DNA from: Halorubrum amylolyticum
GTDB taxonomy: Archaea > Halobacteriota > Halobacteria > Halobacteriales > Haloferacaceae
DNA: 64,000 nucleotides
NCBI RefSeq assembly: GCF_004114995.1
Contig: NZ_SDJP01000003.1
Location: 24,001 to 88,000 of the forward strand
Reading direction: 5' to 3'
Shown here: one piece after another, positions 52,320 through 61,551 of the stretch
How positions within the stretch are numbered: position 1 is the stretch's first letter
Layout of the letters: every line of letters starts with the position of its first letter
Program-made: the position numbers and the translations under genes
Notes under the pieces: model-generated
What the model saw: only the letters and a program-made list of their open reading frames with translations
What the model was told of the DNA's origin: nothing
Database searches by the model: none

Positions 52320-52821
52320 ATGAACCGGAGACAGGTGCTACTCGGGCTGTGCGCGGCCGTCGCCAGCGGGACCGCGTCACCGGTTTCGGGGCGTTCAGCG
52401 CGGTCTAACTGGGGGGCAGAGCGGTAACCATCACCGTCGTGGACGACTCGCGAGGGCTCGTCGGTCTGATCCCGAACGGCTACGCGGTGGGAGTGAGCGA
52501 GAGCCCGGTCGGACCGCGACCGAGTTCGACTGCGCCTTCCTGCTCGCGAACCGGTCGGCGGCGGCGAAGCGAGTCTCGTTCGCGTTCACTCCGACCAGCA
52601 CCGGCTCGGACGCCGGTGGGACGCGCTTCGCGTTTCAGGTGATCGACGGGACCGGGGACGTGCTGGCCGAGATCCGGAGTCCGGACCGGACGGCGACGAC
52701 AATCTCGGAGCTGGGAGCCGGGGAGGCGGTCGGCGTCTCCCTCGTCGTCAACGCGCTCGGGTGCGGTGTCGGAGACGCCGTCACCGCGTCGCTGGCGATC
52801 GCGGCCCGGGACGCGGAGTAG
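52320..52821 (+). pseudogene. Broken DUF1102/TasA-like gene (two frameshifts, one stop)
   Basis: The ATG at 52320 gives MNRRQVLLGLCAAVASGTA, then the frame shifts at about 52374 into VTGFGAFSAV, followed by a TAA at 52406. The same new frame goes on with RAVTITVVDDSRGLVGLIPNGYAVGVS (to about 52505). A second shift leads to TEFDCAFLLANRSAAAKRVSFAFTPTSTGSDAGGTRFAFQVIDG and an ending DAVTASLAIAARDAE, stop at 52819-52821. These three pieces in order make one protein of the same family as the upstream gene. Sequencing error could explain the shifts, but not the additional in-frame stop as easily. Confidence 0.85.
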
Positions 52822-52975
52822 TTCGCCGACCTCGGCGCCGCTTCCGGCGACGGGGGACGAGAGGCGACCGCGGCGGCCGCGGCGACCGCGGCGACCGCGG
52901 CGATCCGGCGGCTGCGCCGTCGCCGCCGGCGGGAACCACCAGCGTTTATCCCGCTCGCCCCGACCGGCCGACACG

Positions 52976-54313
52976 ATGCTCATCACGGGCGCGGAGCTGG
53001 CCGACGGGTGGGTCCGCGACGTTCGGGTCCGGGGAGAAACGATCGAGGCGGTCGAGCGCGGGCTCGACGCCGACGCCGGCGAGCGCGTCGTCGACGCGCG
53101 GGGGCGCCACCTGCTGCCGGGCGCCGTCGACGTCCACGTCCACTTCCGCGAGCCGGGCGCGAGCCACAAGGAGACGTGGACCTCGGGCTCGCGGGGCGCG
53201 GCCGCGGGCGGGGTCACGACCGTCGTCGACCAGCCGAACACCTCGCCGCCGACGGTCGACGGCGACGCCTTCGACGAGAAGGCCGACCTCGCCGCGCCCT
53301 CGCTCGTCGACTACGGGATCAACGGCGGCGTCACCGCCGGCTGGGACCCCGAGAGCCTCTTCGAGCGCCCCCTGTTCGCGCTCGGCGAGGTGTTCCTCGC
53401 GGACTCGACCGGGGACATGGGGATCGCCGTGGACCTGTACGAGGATGCGCTCGCCGAGGCCGCGGCCCGCGACGTGCCCGTCACGGTCCACGCCGAGGAC
53501 GAGACGCTGTTCGACGACGACGCGCTCGACGGCGACCTCGGCGGGATCGGCACCGCCGCGAGCGCCGACGCGTGGTCGGCCTACCGGACCGCCGAGGCCG
53601 AGGCCGCGGCGGTCGAGCGCGCCCTCGACGCCGGCGCCGAGAGCGACGCGAAGGTCCACGTCGCGCACACGTCGACGCCCGAGGGGATAGACGCGGTCGT
53701 CGACGCGCGAGAGAACGCGACCGGGGACGCCCCGCCGACCTGCGAGGTGACGCCGCACCACCTCTTCCTGTCGCGCGAGGACGCGGGACGCCTCGGAACG
53801 TTCGGGCGCATGAACCCCCCGCTCCGCTCCGAGGAGCGGCGCGCGGCCGTCTTCGAGCGACTCCGCGACGGCGACGTGGACGTGGTCGCCACCGACCACG
53901 CGCCCCACACGGTCGCGGAGAAGCGGCAGGGGCTCGTCGACGCGCCCAGCGGGGTGCCGGGTGTCGAGACCCTCTATCCGCTTCTGCTGGAGTCCGTCCG
54001 GAAGGGGAACCTCTCCTTGGAGCGCGTCCGCGACGTGGTCGCCGCCAACCCCGCGTCGATCTTCGGGATCGAGGGGAAAGGGCGGATCGAGCCGGGCGCT
54101 GACGCCGACCTCGTCCTCGTCGACCTGACGAACCCCCGCGAGATCGAGGCCGGCGCGCTTCACGGTGCAGCCGGCTGGACGCCCTTCGAGGGGTTACTGG
54201 GCGTGTTCCCGGAGCTGACGACGGTCCGCGGCGAGGTCGTCTACGAGCGCGACCCGGTCACCGGCGCGGAGTCGTTCGGCGAGTCGGGCGGGCGGAACGT
54301 GCGAGAGCTGTAG
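52976..54313 (+). CDS. pyrC: Dihydroorotase
   Basis: Closes carbamoyl-aspartate to dihydroorotate in pyrimidine synthesis. The 445 residues form an amidohydrolase barrel: H54-V-H56-FREPG, the metal-site His in VTVHAEDE and VHVAHTSTPEG, CEVTPHHLFLS, and the Asp of VVATDHAPHTVAEK. The position usually held by the carboxylated Lys, in a K-x-F-x-x-S-T-G segment, is E138 (GEVFLADSTGDMG). TATA-like GTTTATC (about 52944-52950) precedes the ATG at 52976 by about 26-32 nt. Allantoinase is less likely. Confidence 0.9.
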   Translation: MLITGAELADGWVRDVRVRGETIEAVERGLDADAGERVVDARGRHLLPGAVDVHVHFREPGASHKETWTSGSRGAAAGGVTTVVDQPNTSPPTVDGDAFDEKADLAAPSLVDYGINGGVTAGWDPESLFERPLFALGEVFLADSTGDMGIAVDLYEDALAEAAARDVPVTVHAEDETLFDDDALDGDLGGIGTAASADAWSAYRTAEAEAAAVERALDAGAESDAKVHVAHTSTPEGIDAVVDARENATGDAPPTCEVTPHHLFLSREDAGRLGTFGRMNPPLRSEERRAAVFERLRDGDVDVVATDHAPHTVAEKRQGLVDAPSGVPGVETLYPLLLESVRKGNLSLERVRDVVAANPASIFGIEGKGRIEPGADADLVLVDLTNPREIEAGALHGAAGWTPFEGLLGVFPELTTVRGEVVYERDPVTGAESFGESGGRNVREL

Positions 54314-54539
54314 GCGGTCGGGTTCTAGAGTCGGGGGTGTCGCTCGCGGGGGTCGCCGGATCCGCGTCCGGGAGCGTTTGTCGCCGACACCTCGGCGGAA
54401 CGCATATGCCGCTTCCACTCTAATCCGATCCATACCGATGTCAATGGGTACCACACACATGGTCGCCCTCCGGCGGGACGGCGCGCGCCCGAATCGGATG
54501 CGACACGCCGACGCGCGCCCGGACCGGGTCGCGACACGT

Positions 54540-54558
54540 GGACCGCGGTTCGCGGTCC
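54540..54558. promoter_or_regulatory. Inverted repeat GGACCGCG-GTT-CGCGGTCC
   Basis: Perfect 8-bp arms, 19 bp before the ATG of the MoxR gene. It may be an operator or a leader hairpin. The gap 54314-54576 holds no supported gene; GCATATGCC (about 54401-54409) is the only A/T-rich point. Confidence 0.5.
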
Positions 54559-54576
54559 GTGACGACAAACGGTGCC

Positions 54577-55620
54577 ATGACTGATCCGGGGGAGACCGGC
54601 CCGCTGGGGGCGGGCGTCGGCGGGAGCGACGGGGACGGCGACTCCGGGACCGCCGCCTCGGCGGTGAACGCCCCGGACGACGCCGCGGAGGGGGCCGCGA
54701 TGGAGCCCGCGGCGGTGGCCGACCTCGCCGATCGCGTCGCCGACAGCGTCGAGGCGGTGATCGTCGGGAAGCGGGAGGCGGTCGAGCACGTCGTGGTCAC
54801 CCTGCTCGCCCGCGGCCACCTCCTCGTCGAGGACGTGCCCGGCGTCGGGAAGACGACCCTCGCGAAGGCGGTCGCGCGCTCGGTCGACGGCTCGTTCAAG
54901 CGCGTCCAGTTCACCCCGGATCTGCTTCCCTCCGACGTGACGGGCGTCAACGTGTTCGACCAGCGCACCGACGAGTTCGAGTTCCAGCCGGGGCCGGTGT
55001 TCGCGAACGTCGTGCTCGGCGACGAGATCAACCGCGCGCCGCCGAAGACGCAGTCGGCCCTCCTCGAAGCGATGGAGGAGCGGCAGGTGACCACCGACGG
55101 AGAGACCCGCGCCCTTCCGGACCCGTTCTGCGTGATCGCGACCCAGAACGACGTGGAGCCCGGCCAGACGTACGACCTGCCGGTCGCCGAGATCGACCGG
55201 TTCACCAAGAAGATCCGGCTGGGCTACCCCGACACCGACGAGGAGGCCGAGATCATCGGGCGGATGGCCGGCGACCACCCGGTCGAGTCGGTCGAGCCGG
55301 TCGCGACGGTCGAGGACGTTCGACGCGCCCGGGACGCGGTGGGAGCGATCGAGGCGACCGAGGAGCTGCGTCGGTACGTGGCGCGGCTGGCGGTCCACAC
55401 CCGGCGGCACGCCCGCCTCGGCGTCAGCCCGCGCGGGAGCCTCGCGCTGTTGCGGACCGCGCAGGCGCGGGCCGCGCTCGCCGGCCGGGGGTACGTGATC
55501 CCGGACGACGTGCAGGCCGAGGCACCGACGGTGTTCGCCCATCGGATCCGGTCGGAGTCCGGCGGCGTCGACGGCGCGGAGATCGTCGCCGACGCGCTCG
55601 ACCGGGTCCCCGTGGAGTGA
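54577..55620 (+). CDS. MoxR-family AAA+ ATPase
   Basis: 347 residues. An Asp/Gly/Ala-rich start of about 45 residues precedes the AAA core: Walker A DVPGVGKTTLAK (G89-T94 region, Lys92), the DEINRAPPKTQSALLEAMEERQV Walker B, sensor 1 CVIATQNDVEPGQTYDLP, and the arginine-finger and lid regions (RRYVARLAVHTRRHARLGVSPRGSLALL, YVIPDDVQ). MoxR ATPases act as chaperones for assembly of protein complexes, usually with DUF58 and VWA proteins. Here it is followed by a DUF58 gene after 4 nt and a transglutaminase gene, so all three form one operon. Confidence 0.93.
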   Translation: MTDPGETGPLGAGVGGSDGDGDSGTAASAVNAPDDAAEGAAMEPAAVADLADRVADSVEAVIVGKREAVEHVVVTLLARGHLLVEDVPGVGKTTLAKAVARSVDGSFKRVQFTPDLLPSDVTGVNVFDQRTDEFEFQPGPVFANVVLGDEINRAPPKTQSALLEAMEERQVTTDGETRALPDPFCVIATQNDVEPGQTYDLPVAEIDRFTKKIRLGYPDTDEEAEIIGRMAGDHPVESVEPVATVEDVRRARDAVGAIEATEELRRYVARLAVHTRRHARLGVSPRGSLALLRTAQARAALAGRGYVIPDDVQAEAPTVFAHRIRSESGGVDGAEIVADALDRVPVE

Positions 55621-55624
55621 ACCG

Positions 55625-56692
55625 ATGCCGAAGGCGACCCTCACCCGGCGCGGCCGCGTCGTCGTCGCGGTCTGCGTGATCGGGGGCCTGCTGGGGCTGG
55701 CGGCGGGCGGGCGCGCGCTCGACGCGGTCGTCCTCCCGGGAATCGTCGCCCTCGTCGCCGGCTACGTCCAGCTGGCGCGGGTCGCGGACCCCGAGGTGCG
55801 GCGGGTCCCGCCCCAAGACGGGTTCGTGGGCGAGCGCCGCGAGGTCCGGATCGAGCTTCGACCGGCGACCCCGGGGGCGTCCGGGACCCACCTGGCGGCG
55901 ATCGCCGACGAGACCGACGACGGGCTGGAAGCCACGGAAACGCCGATCCCCGCGTCGATCGGGGAGGGACCGGTAACGTATCGCGTCCGGTACCTGCGAC
56001 GCGGGAAACGACAGGTGGGGCCGGCCACGGTGACCGCGACCGACGTGTTCGGGCTCTTCGAGCGCGAGGTGGTCGTCGACGACACCGACGCGGTGACCGC
56101 GTACCCGGTCTGTCACCCGATTCCGGCGCGCTTCCGCGGAGAGCTGTACGCCGCCGACGCGGTCGGCGTGAGCCGGCAGCGCGAGGAGTTCGACCGCCTG
56201 CGGGAGTACGCCCGCGGCGACGCCCTCCGGGACGTGCACTGGCCGACGACCGCGAAGCGCGACGAGATAGTGGTCAAGGAGTTCGCCGCGGAGACGCGGC
56301 GCGGGCGGGTGTCGATCGCGGGCGCGACGATCGGAACGCGCGAGGGGGCCGACGCCCTCGCGAGCGCGGCCGCCAGCCTCGCGCTCGCGCTGCTCGACGA
56401 CGGGGTTCCGGTCGATCTGACGCTGCCGGCCGGGAGCGTGTCGGCCCGGCCGGGACCGCAGGGGCGACGCGCCGCCCTCGAACTGGCCGCGGTGACCGGT
56501 CCCGGCCCGGTCGCCGTCGACGACGCCGACGTGGCGGTGATCGCCGACGCCGACGGCGCGCGGTACCGGACTGGAGGGCGAACCGTCGCCGTCGACGACC
56601 TCCGGGCGTCGGCGGCCGGCGGCGATCCGGGAGCGGAGCGTTCGCCGGAAGGGGCTGTCTCCCCGCCCGAACCGGAGGTGCGCGGGCGATGA
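55625..56692 (+). CDS. DUF58 domain membrane protein
   Basis: 355 residues. The N-terminal hydrophobic hairpin (RRGRVVVAVCVIGGLLGLAAGGRALDAVVLPGIVALVAGYV) anchors it. The DUF58 core motif is REEFDRLREYARGDALRDVHWPTTAKRDEIVVKEFAAE, with YPVCHPIPARFRGE before it. DUF58 proteins pair with MoxR ATPases. The end of the protein is acidic and Gly-rich. It starts 4 nt behind the MoxR gene and shares ATGA with the transglutaminase gene. Confidence 0.9.
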   Translation: MPKATLTRRGRVVVAVCVIGGLLGLAAGGRALDAVVLPGIVALVAGYVQLARVADPEVRRVPPQDGFVGERREVRIELRPATPGASGTHLAAIADETDDGLEATETPIPASIGEGPVTYRVRYLRRGKRQVGPATVTATDVFGLFEREVVVDDTDAVTAYPVCHPIPARFRGELYAADAVGVSRQREEFDRLREYARGDALRDVHWPTTAKRDEIVVKEFAAETRRGRVSIAGATIGTREGADALASAAASLALALLDDGVPVDLTLPAGSVSARPGPQGRRAALELAAVTGPGPVAVDDADVAVIADADGARYRTGGRTVAVDDLRASAAGGDPGAERSPEGAVSPPEPEVRGR

Positions 56693-59046
56693 GCGGTCGC
56701 ACGTCCGGCGACCGGCGGCGGGTCGAGGCCGCGAGGCGGCGGGCGTCGGGAGCGCTGCCGGACCTCGGCCGCGAGGACGCCGACGCCCCCGCGGACGACT
56801 GGAGCGGGCTGGCAGACCCCGCGGTCGTCGGCGTCGCGCTCGTCACCGCGGCGTACCTCGGCGTGTTCTTCGAGGCGACCGACGTGGTCGGCGGGACGGC
56901 GCGGACCGCCGCGGCCGTCTCGGTCGCGGGGGTCGCCGGCGCAGTCCTCTCGCGCGTCGTCACCGAGCGCACCGCCGTGCGGCTGACGGCGGTCCTCTTC
57001 GCCGCGGGACTCGCCGGCTACTACTTCGCGGTCCCCGCGAGCCGGCGGGCGCTCTTCTCGGTCGAGAGCGTCGCGCTCGACGTGGTGTCGCTCCTGACCG
57101 GGCTCTCGATCCTCCGGCTCGCGCTCGCGGACGCCTGGGTGCTCGCGGTCGCGCCGGTGCCGACGTTCCTCGTCGCGTACCTCGCCGGCCGAGGGCAACA
57201 CGTCGGCGCGACCGCGGCCGCCGGCGGCACGCTCGGGTTCCTCGTGTGCACCGGCGACGCGGGGGAGGTGGCCGCGCTGGTCGGCGTCGCCGGCGCCGCG
57301 CTCGCCGCCGGGCTCTCGACGCTGTCGACGCCCGGCGCGCTCCGAAGCCACGGCGACCGGCTCGCTGCCGTGCTGACGGCGATGATCCTCGTGAGCGCGA
57401 CGATCACCGTGCTTCCGGCGGGCGCGGCGCAGCCGTGGGGGGCCGACCGCGGCCGGACGCTGGAGTCGTCGGTCAGCGGCGGCGATGAGGTCGAACTGGT
57501 GGGACCGATCCGGCTCTCGCCCGAGGTCCGGTACGAGATCGACAGCCCCGTCGCGTCCAACTGGCACGTCGCGGCCTACGACACCTACACCGGCGACGGC
57601 TGGGTGCGCTCCGGCGAGCGGTCGACGCTGGAGGGACCACTCGACGGTCCCCCGGGCGAGACGACGACCGCGAACGTCACGGTCACGGCGCGGACCGAAT
57701 CGACGGCGCTGCCCGCGCCGTGGCAGGCCGTGGACGTACGCGGCTCGGGCGCCTCGACGGCGCAGGTCGACGAGCGCGGGACGCTCCGTCTCGGCGCCGC
57801 GCTGCGCCCGGGCGAGGCGACGACCGTCGAGAGCCGGGTGCTCGACGCGGAGCCGGCCGCACTCCGGAACGCCAGCACGGCGTACGACCCCGCGATCGAG
57901 GAGCGGTACACCCAGCTCCCGGAGAGCACGCCCGACCGCGTCGACGAGCGCACCGAGGCGATCGTCGAGGCGGCGGACGCCGAGAGCCCCTACGAAAAGG
58001 CCGCCGCGATCGAGCAGTACCTGATCGAGGAGTACGACTACTCGCTCGCGGTCGAGAAGCCCGAGGGCGACGTGGCCGACGCGTTCCTCTTCGAGATGGA
58101 CGCCGGCTACTGCACGTACTTCGCGACGACGATGGTCGCGATGTTGCGCTCGCAGGGGATTCCGGCGCAGTTCGCGACCGGCTACTCCAAGGGCGAGCGG
58201 GTCGGCGAGGACCGGTACGTCGTCCGCGGACAGGACGCCCACGCGTGGGTGAAGGTGTACTTCCCGGAGCACGGCTGGGTCGAGTTCGACCCCACTCCGC
58301 CGAGCGAGCGCGACGAGGCCCGGAGCGAGCGCCTCGCGGAGGCCCGCGAGACCGGCGAGGCGGGCGTCGACACGGAGGAGTCGGACCCGAGCAACGAGGG
58401 CGACGAGCCGACGCCGCTGCCGGTGCCCGACGCGACACCCGACGCGGACGGCGGCGCGCCCGCGGACGCGAACGGAAGCAACGGGAGCGACGGGAGCGAC
58501 GACGCGCTCCCGGACGCCAACGGGACCGACGCGTCCGCCGTCGAGGAAGGGATCTCGCGGGAGCGGCTCGTCCGGAACGGAACGCCGGCTGGCGGCGCCG
58601 AACCGGGCGCCGGCGAGGGCGGCGACGGCGGGCTCCCGCTCCCCTCGCGGGAAGCCGCCGCGTACTGGCTGTTCGTCGTGACCGTCGGGGTCGCCGGCGC
58701 CCGCCGGCTCGGCCTCGCCGAGCGCGCGCGCCACGCCGTCCGCGTTCGGGTCCCCTTGGGTCGCGGTGAGCCCGTCGAGGACGCGAAGCGGGCGTTCGCG
58801 GACCTGGAACGGCTGCTCGCGCGACGCTACCGCGAACGGCGCCCCGGGGAGACGCCGCGGGCGTACCTCGACGCCCTCCCGCTCCGCGACGGCGACGAGC
58901 GGGTGCGAGCGGTCGGCGAGGTGTACGAGCGGGCGGCGTACGCCGAGTCGGTGACGCGTGTGGAGGCGGACGAGGCGCGGCGGACGGTCCGCCGGCTCGC
59001 GCTGGAGCGGACGCCCGTGATCGGCCGGCTGTTCGGCGGAAACTGA
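56689..59046 (+). CDS. TgpA-like transglutaminase membrane protein
   Basis: 785 residues. About six to seven N-terminal helices lie within residues 38-240 (for example VVGVALVTAAYLGVFFEA, LAAVLTAMILVSATITVLPA). The transglutaminase core has the triad C475 (GYCTYFATTMVAMLRSQ), H518 (QDAHAWVKVYFPEHGW) and D534 (EFDPTPPS). A disordered Gly/Asp/Asn linker (about 555-640) leads to one more helix (AAYWLFVVTVGVAGARRLGL) and a DUF4129-like end (DAKRAFADLERLLARRYRERRPGETPRAYLDALP). The partner operon MoxR-DUF58-TgpA is found widely in bacteria and archaea; the role is probably in the cell envelope. The catalytic residues are intact. Confidence 0.92.
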   Translation: MSGRTSGDRRRVEAARRRASGALPDLGREDADAPADDWSGLADPAVVGVALVTAAYLGVFFEATDVVGGTARTAAAVSVAGVAGAVLSRVVTERTAVRLTAVLFAAGLAGYYFAVPASRRALFSVESVALDVVSLLTGLSILRLALADAWVLAVAPVPTFLVAYLAGRGQHVGATAAAGGTLGFLVCTGDAGEVAALVGVAGAALAAGLSTLSTPGALRSHGDRLAAVLTAMILVSATITVLPAGAAQPWGADRGRTLESSVSGGDEVELVGPIRLSPEVRYEIDSPVASNWHVAAYDTYTGDGWVRSGERSTLEGPLDGPPGETTTANVTVTARTESTALPAPWQAVDVRGSGASTAQVDERGTLRLGAALRPGEATTVESRVLDAEPAALRNASTAYDPAIEERYTQLPESTPDRVDERTEAIVEAADAESPYEKAAAIEQYLIEEYDYSLAVEKPEGDVADAFLFEMDAGYCTYFATTMVAMLRSQGIPAQFATGYSKGERVGEDRYVVRGQDAHAWVKVYFPEHGWVEFDPTPPSERDEARSERLAEARETGEAGVDTEESDPSNEGDEPTPLPVPDATPDADGGAPADANGSNGSDGSDDALPDANGTDASAVEEGISRERLVRNGTPAGGAEPGAGEGGDGGLPLPSREAAAYWLFVVTVGVAGARRLGLAERARHAVRVRVPLGRGEPVEDAKRAFADLERLLARRYRERRPGETPRAYLDALPLRDGDERVRAVGEVYERAAYAESVTRVEADEARRTVRRLALERTPVIGRLFGGN

Positions 59047-59101
59047 AGTCGCGGGCGGGAGGCGACCGCGCTCGGCGTGCGCGGCGCCCGCACTCCCGAC
59101 A

Positions 59102-59430
<329 letters not shown>

Positions 59431-59515
59431 CCGTCACCTAACCGTCCGTCGTCGAGCGGTTCGCGGGTTTCCGCGTCGCGGATTTTCGGCGACCTCACCC
59501 GGCCAGCCGCGGCGC

Positions 59516-59575
59516 CGTCGGCCGCGCCACCGTCGGGTGCAGCGCCGTCGGGTGCGGCGCCGTCGGCCGCGCCAC
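59516..59575. repeat. 15-bp tandem repeat, four units
   Basis: The units at 59516-59530 and 59561-59575 are identical (CGTCGGCCGCGCCAC). The two inner ones (59531-59545, 59546-59560) are CGTCGGGTGCAGCGC and CGTCGGGTGCGGCGC. The array lies between the 3' ends of two convergent genes. Confidence 0.9.
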
Positions 59576-59588
59576 TTCGGCTATCCGC

Positions 59589-60422
59589 TTAAACGAGCAG
59601 CGCCGCCCGGCCGACGACGAACGCGACCGCCGCGAGGAACGTCCCGTACTTGAATCGCCGCTGGGCCGCCGTCGGGTCGGCGAACGCCTCGTGGCAGGCG
59701 TACAGCATGACCGCGTCGGCGACGGCGACGAGGAGGAGGTAGGCGCCGCCGAACGTCCCCGAGAGGTACGGAAACGGGCTGGCGGCGACGGCGACGACGA
59801 GCGACCCGGTCGCGACCCACAGCGACCGCCGCTCGCCGATCGCGACGGGGAGCGTGCGGAGCCCCTCCTCGCGGTCGCCGACCACGTCCTCGACGTCTTT
59901 GATCACCTCGCGGGCGAACGTCGAGAGCGCCGCGAGCAGCGCGAGGGCGACGACCGCCTCGGGGCGGCCGACGGCGGCGCCGCCGAACAGGAACGTCGAG
60001 CCCACGAGGTACGAGACGAGAGCGTTGCCGAGCCCCGGCGTCCCCTTGAAAACCGTCGTGTAGGTGACGAGGGCGACGAGGTTGACGGCGGCGAGCGCGA
60101 GCGCCAGCGGCGGGAGCGTCAGCGCGAGGGCGACGGCGACCGCGAACCAGACGCCGGAGATCCCGAGCGCGCCCCGCGGCGAGACCGCGCCGCGGGGGAT
60201 CGGGCGGTCGGGCTGGTTGATCGCGTCGATCTCGCGGTCGAAGTAATCGTTGATCGCGTTGCCGGCGGCGACCGCGAAGGCGGTGGTGACCGCGGCGATC
60301 GCCGCCGGAGCGAGCGCGTCGCCGGCGCCGGCGACGAACGCGCCGGTCGCCGTGAGGACCGCGGCGGCGACGCAGTTGCCCGGGCGTGCCAGTTCGAGGG
60401 CGCCGCGTGCTGTCTCGCGCAC
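59589..60422 (-). CDS. UbiA prenyltransferase, probable digeranylgeranylglyceryl phosphate synthase
   Basis: 277 residues from a GTG at 60422, with about eight or nine helices. The first Asp-rich motif is NAINDYFDREIDAINQPDRPIPRG, the second DVEDVVGDREEGLRTLP. This order and spacing match the archaeal enzyme that adds the second geranylgeranyl chain to make the core archaeol diether lipid in the membrane. Another UbiA role, such as menaquinone synthesis, is less likely because of the NQPDRPIPRG motif. It is convergent with the aIF1 gene. Confidence 0.87.
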   Translation of the reverse strand: MRETARGALELARPGNCVAAAVLTATGAFVAGAGDALAPAAIAAVTTAFAVAAGNAINDYFDREIDAINQPDRPIPRGAVSPRGALGISGVWFAVAVALALTLPPLALALAAVNLVALVTYTTVFKGTPGLGNALVSYLVGSTFLFGGAAVGRPEAVVALALLAALSTFAREVIKDVEDVVGDREEGLRTLPVAIGERRSLWVATGSLVVAVAASPFPYLSGTFGGAYLLLVAVADAVMLYACHEAFADPTAAQRRFKYGTFLAAVAFVVGRAALLV

Positions 60423-60570
60423 GTCGTCTTAGTCCACCGCGGCGCGGCACATAAACGGCGCGGGATCGGGCGCGGACGCCGGGGGAAGCTGGCCGTCACC
60501 CGCCGCGCGCGCGTTCCCGGATACTGAAGATCCGCCGGGCGTCTAAGCCGTCGGGAGGACAAGCGACCCC

Positions 60571-61176
60571 ATGGCCGAAGTCGCAGGGGACGGACGCCGG
60601 CTCCGCGTCGACCTCGACATCGATCCGAACGACGATTGGGACTGCCCCATCGTCTCCGAGACCCTCGACGCGAGCGACGTGGCCGTCAACGCCGTGGGCC
60701 ACGAGTGCACCGTCGACGTGCAACCGACCGACGACGACGGGCTGGTGCGCGCCCGCGGCGAGGTCTCCGACGACTGTCTCTGCCGGATCTTCCAGCGGTT
60801 CGGCTGCGTCCCGCACGTCCAGCGGGTCGAGGACGGAACGGTGCTCGTGACCACCTACGTCGACGACCGGAACACGGTCCGCGACGTGGTCGGCGCGCTC
60901 AGGGAGGTCCTCGACCACGTCCGGCTGGTCCGGCTCGCGGTCGTCGAGGGGCCGGAGGCGACCGAGCAGGTGACCTTCGACCTCTCCGCGCTCACCCCGA
61001 AACAGCGGGAGGGGCTCGAACTCGCGGTGGTCCGCGGCTACTTCGACGACGACCGCGACGTGGGGCTCGGCGAACTGTCCGCCGAACTCGACATCAGCAA
61101 GTCCGCGCTCTCACAGCGGCTCCGGACCGCACAGGCGAAGCTCGTCACCGACGTGTTCGACGAGGTCGAGGGGTGA
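60571..61176 (+). CDS. Bat-type HTH-10 transcription regulator
   Basis: 201 residues. The C-terminal HTH is the bacterio-opsin activator type: LTPKQREGLELAVVRGYFDDDRDVGLGELSAELDISKSALSQRLRTAQAKLVTDVF (about residues 138-195). The N-terminal domain (LRVDLDIDPNDDWDCPIVSETLDASDVAVNAVGHECTVDVQ, DDCLCRIFQRFGCVPHV) carries five Cys, three in CPIV, EC and DDCLCR, that may bind metal or respond to redox. Haloarchaea have dozens of such proteins; the target is not evident. Next downstream is a small protein gene, then the convergent radical SAM gene. Confidence 0.88.
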   Translation: MAEVAGDGRRLRVDLDIDPNDDWDCPIVSETLDASDVAVNAVGHECTVDVQPTDDDGLVRARGEVSDDCLCRIFQRFGCVPHVQRVEDGTVLVTTYVDDRNTVRDVVGALREVLDHVRLVRLAVVEGPEATEQVTFDLSALTPKQREGLELAVVRGYFDDDRDVGLGELSAELDISKSALSQRLRTAQAKLVTDVFDEVEG

Positions 61177-61253
61177 GCTTCCCGGCGTTCGTTTTTAAAA
61201 TTATCCATCGATAAAGCGTGGCACGGAGGGAGCCGGAGACCGAGAGTCGATCC

Positions 61254-61550
61254 ATGAGCGACTCCCAAACCGACCCTCGATCCCCGCCGGAAAGCGACTC
61301 CGGACGCGACGCGGCGAAGGGGTCCGACGCGATCGTCCCCCATCCCGTGCACGACGACGTGACGGTCGAGCTCGTCCGCGACGCGATCGGCGTCGCGCGC
61401 GGCGAACTCTCCGACGAGCGCTTCTCAGAGAAGTACGGCACCGCGGGAGAGACCCACGTCACCGCGGGAGAGACCTACGTGACCGCGGAAGACCCGTCCG
61501 AGGAGCGCAACCGAGCACCGGCCGCCGAGAGCGACCGACCGGACCGATAG
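61254..61550 (+). CDS. Small protein with GELSxxxFxEKY motif
   Basis: 98 residues from the ATG at 61254 (MSDSQTDPRSPPESDSGRDAAKGSDAIVPHP). The centre, VTVELVRDAIGVARGELSDERFSEKYGTAGE, matches a helical motif that I recall at the N-terminus of haloarchaeal 4Fe-4S ferredoxin subunits. Here it stands alone and no Cys is present. Short repeats TAGETHV and TAGETYV follow. The end is 1 bp from the radical SAM gene on the other strand. Function unknown. Confidence 0.65.
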   Translation: MSDSQTDPRSPPESDSGRDAAKGSDAIVPHPVHDDVTVELVRDAIGVARGELSDERFSEKYGTAGETHVTAGETYVTAEDPSEERNRAPAAESDRPDR

Positions 61551-61551
61551 C

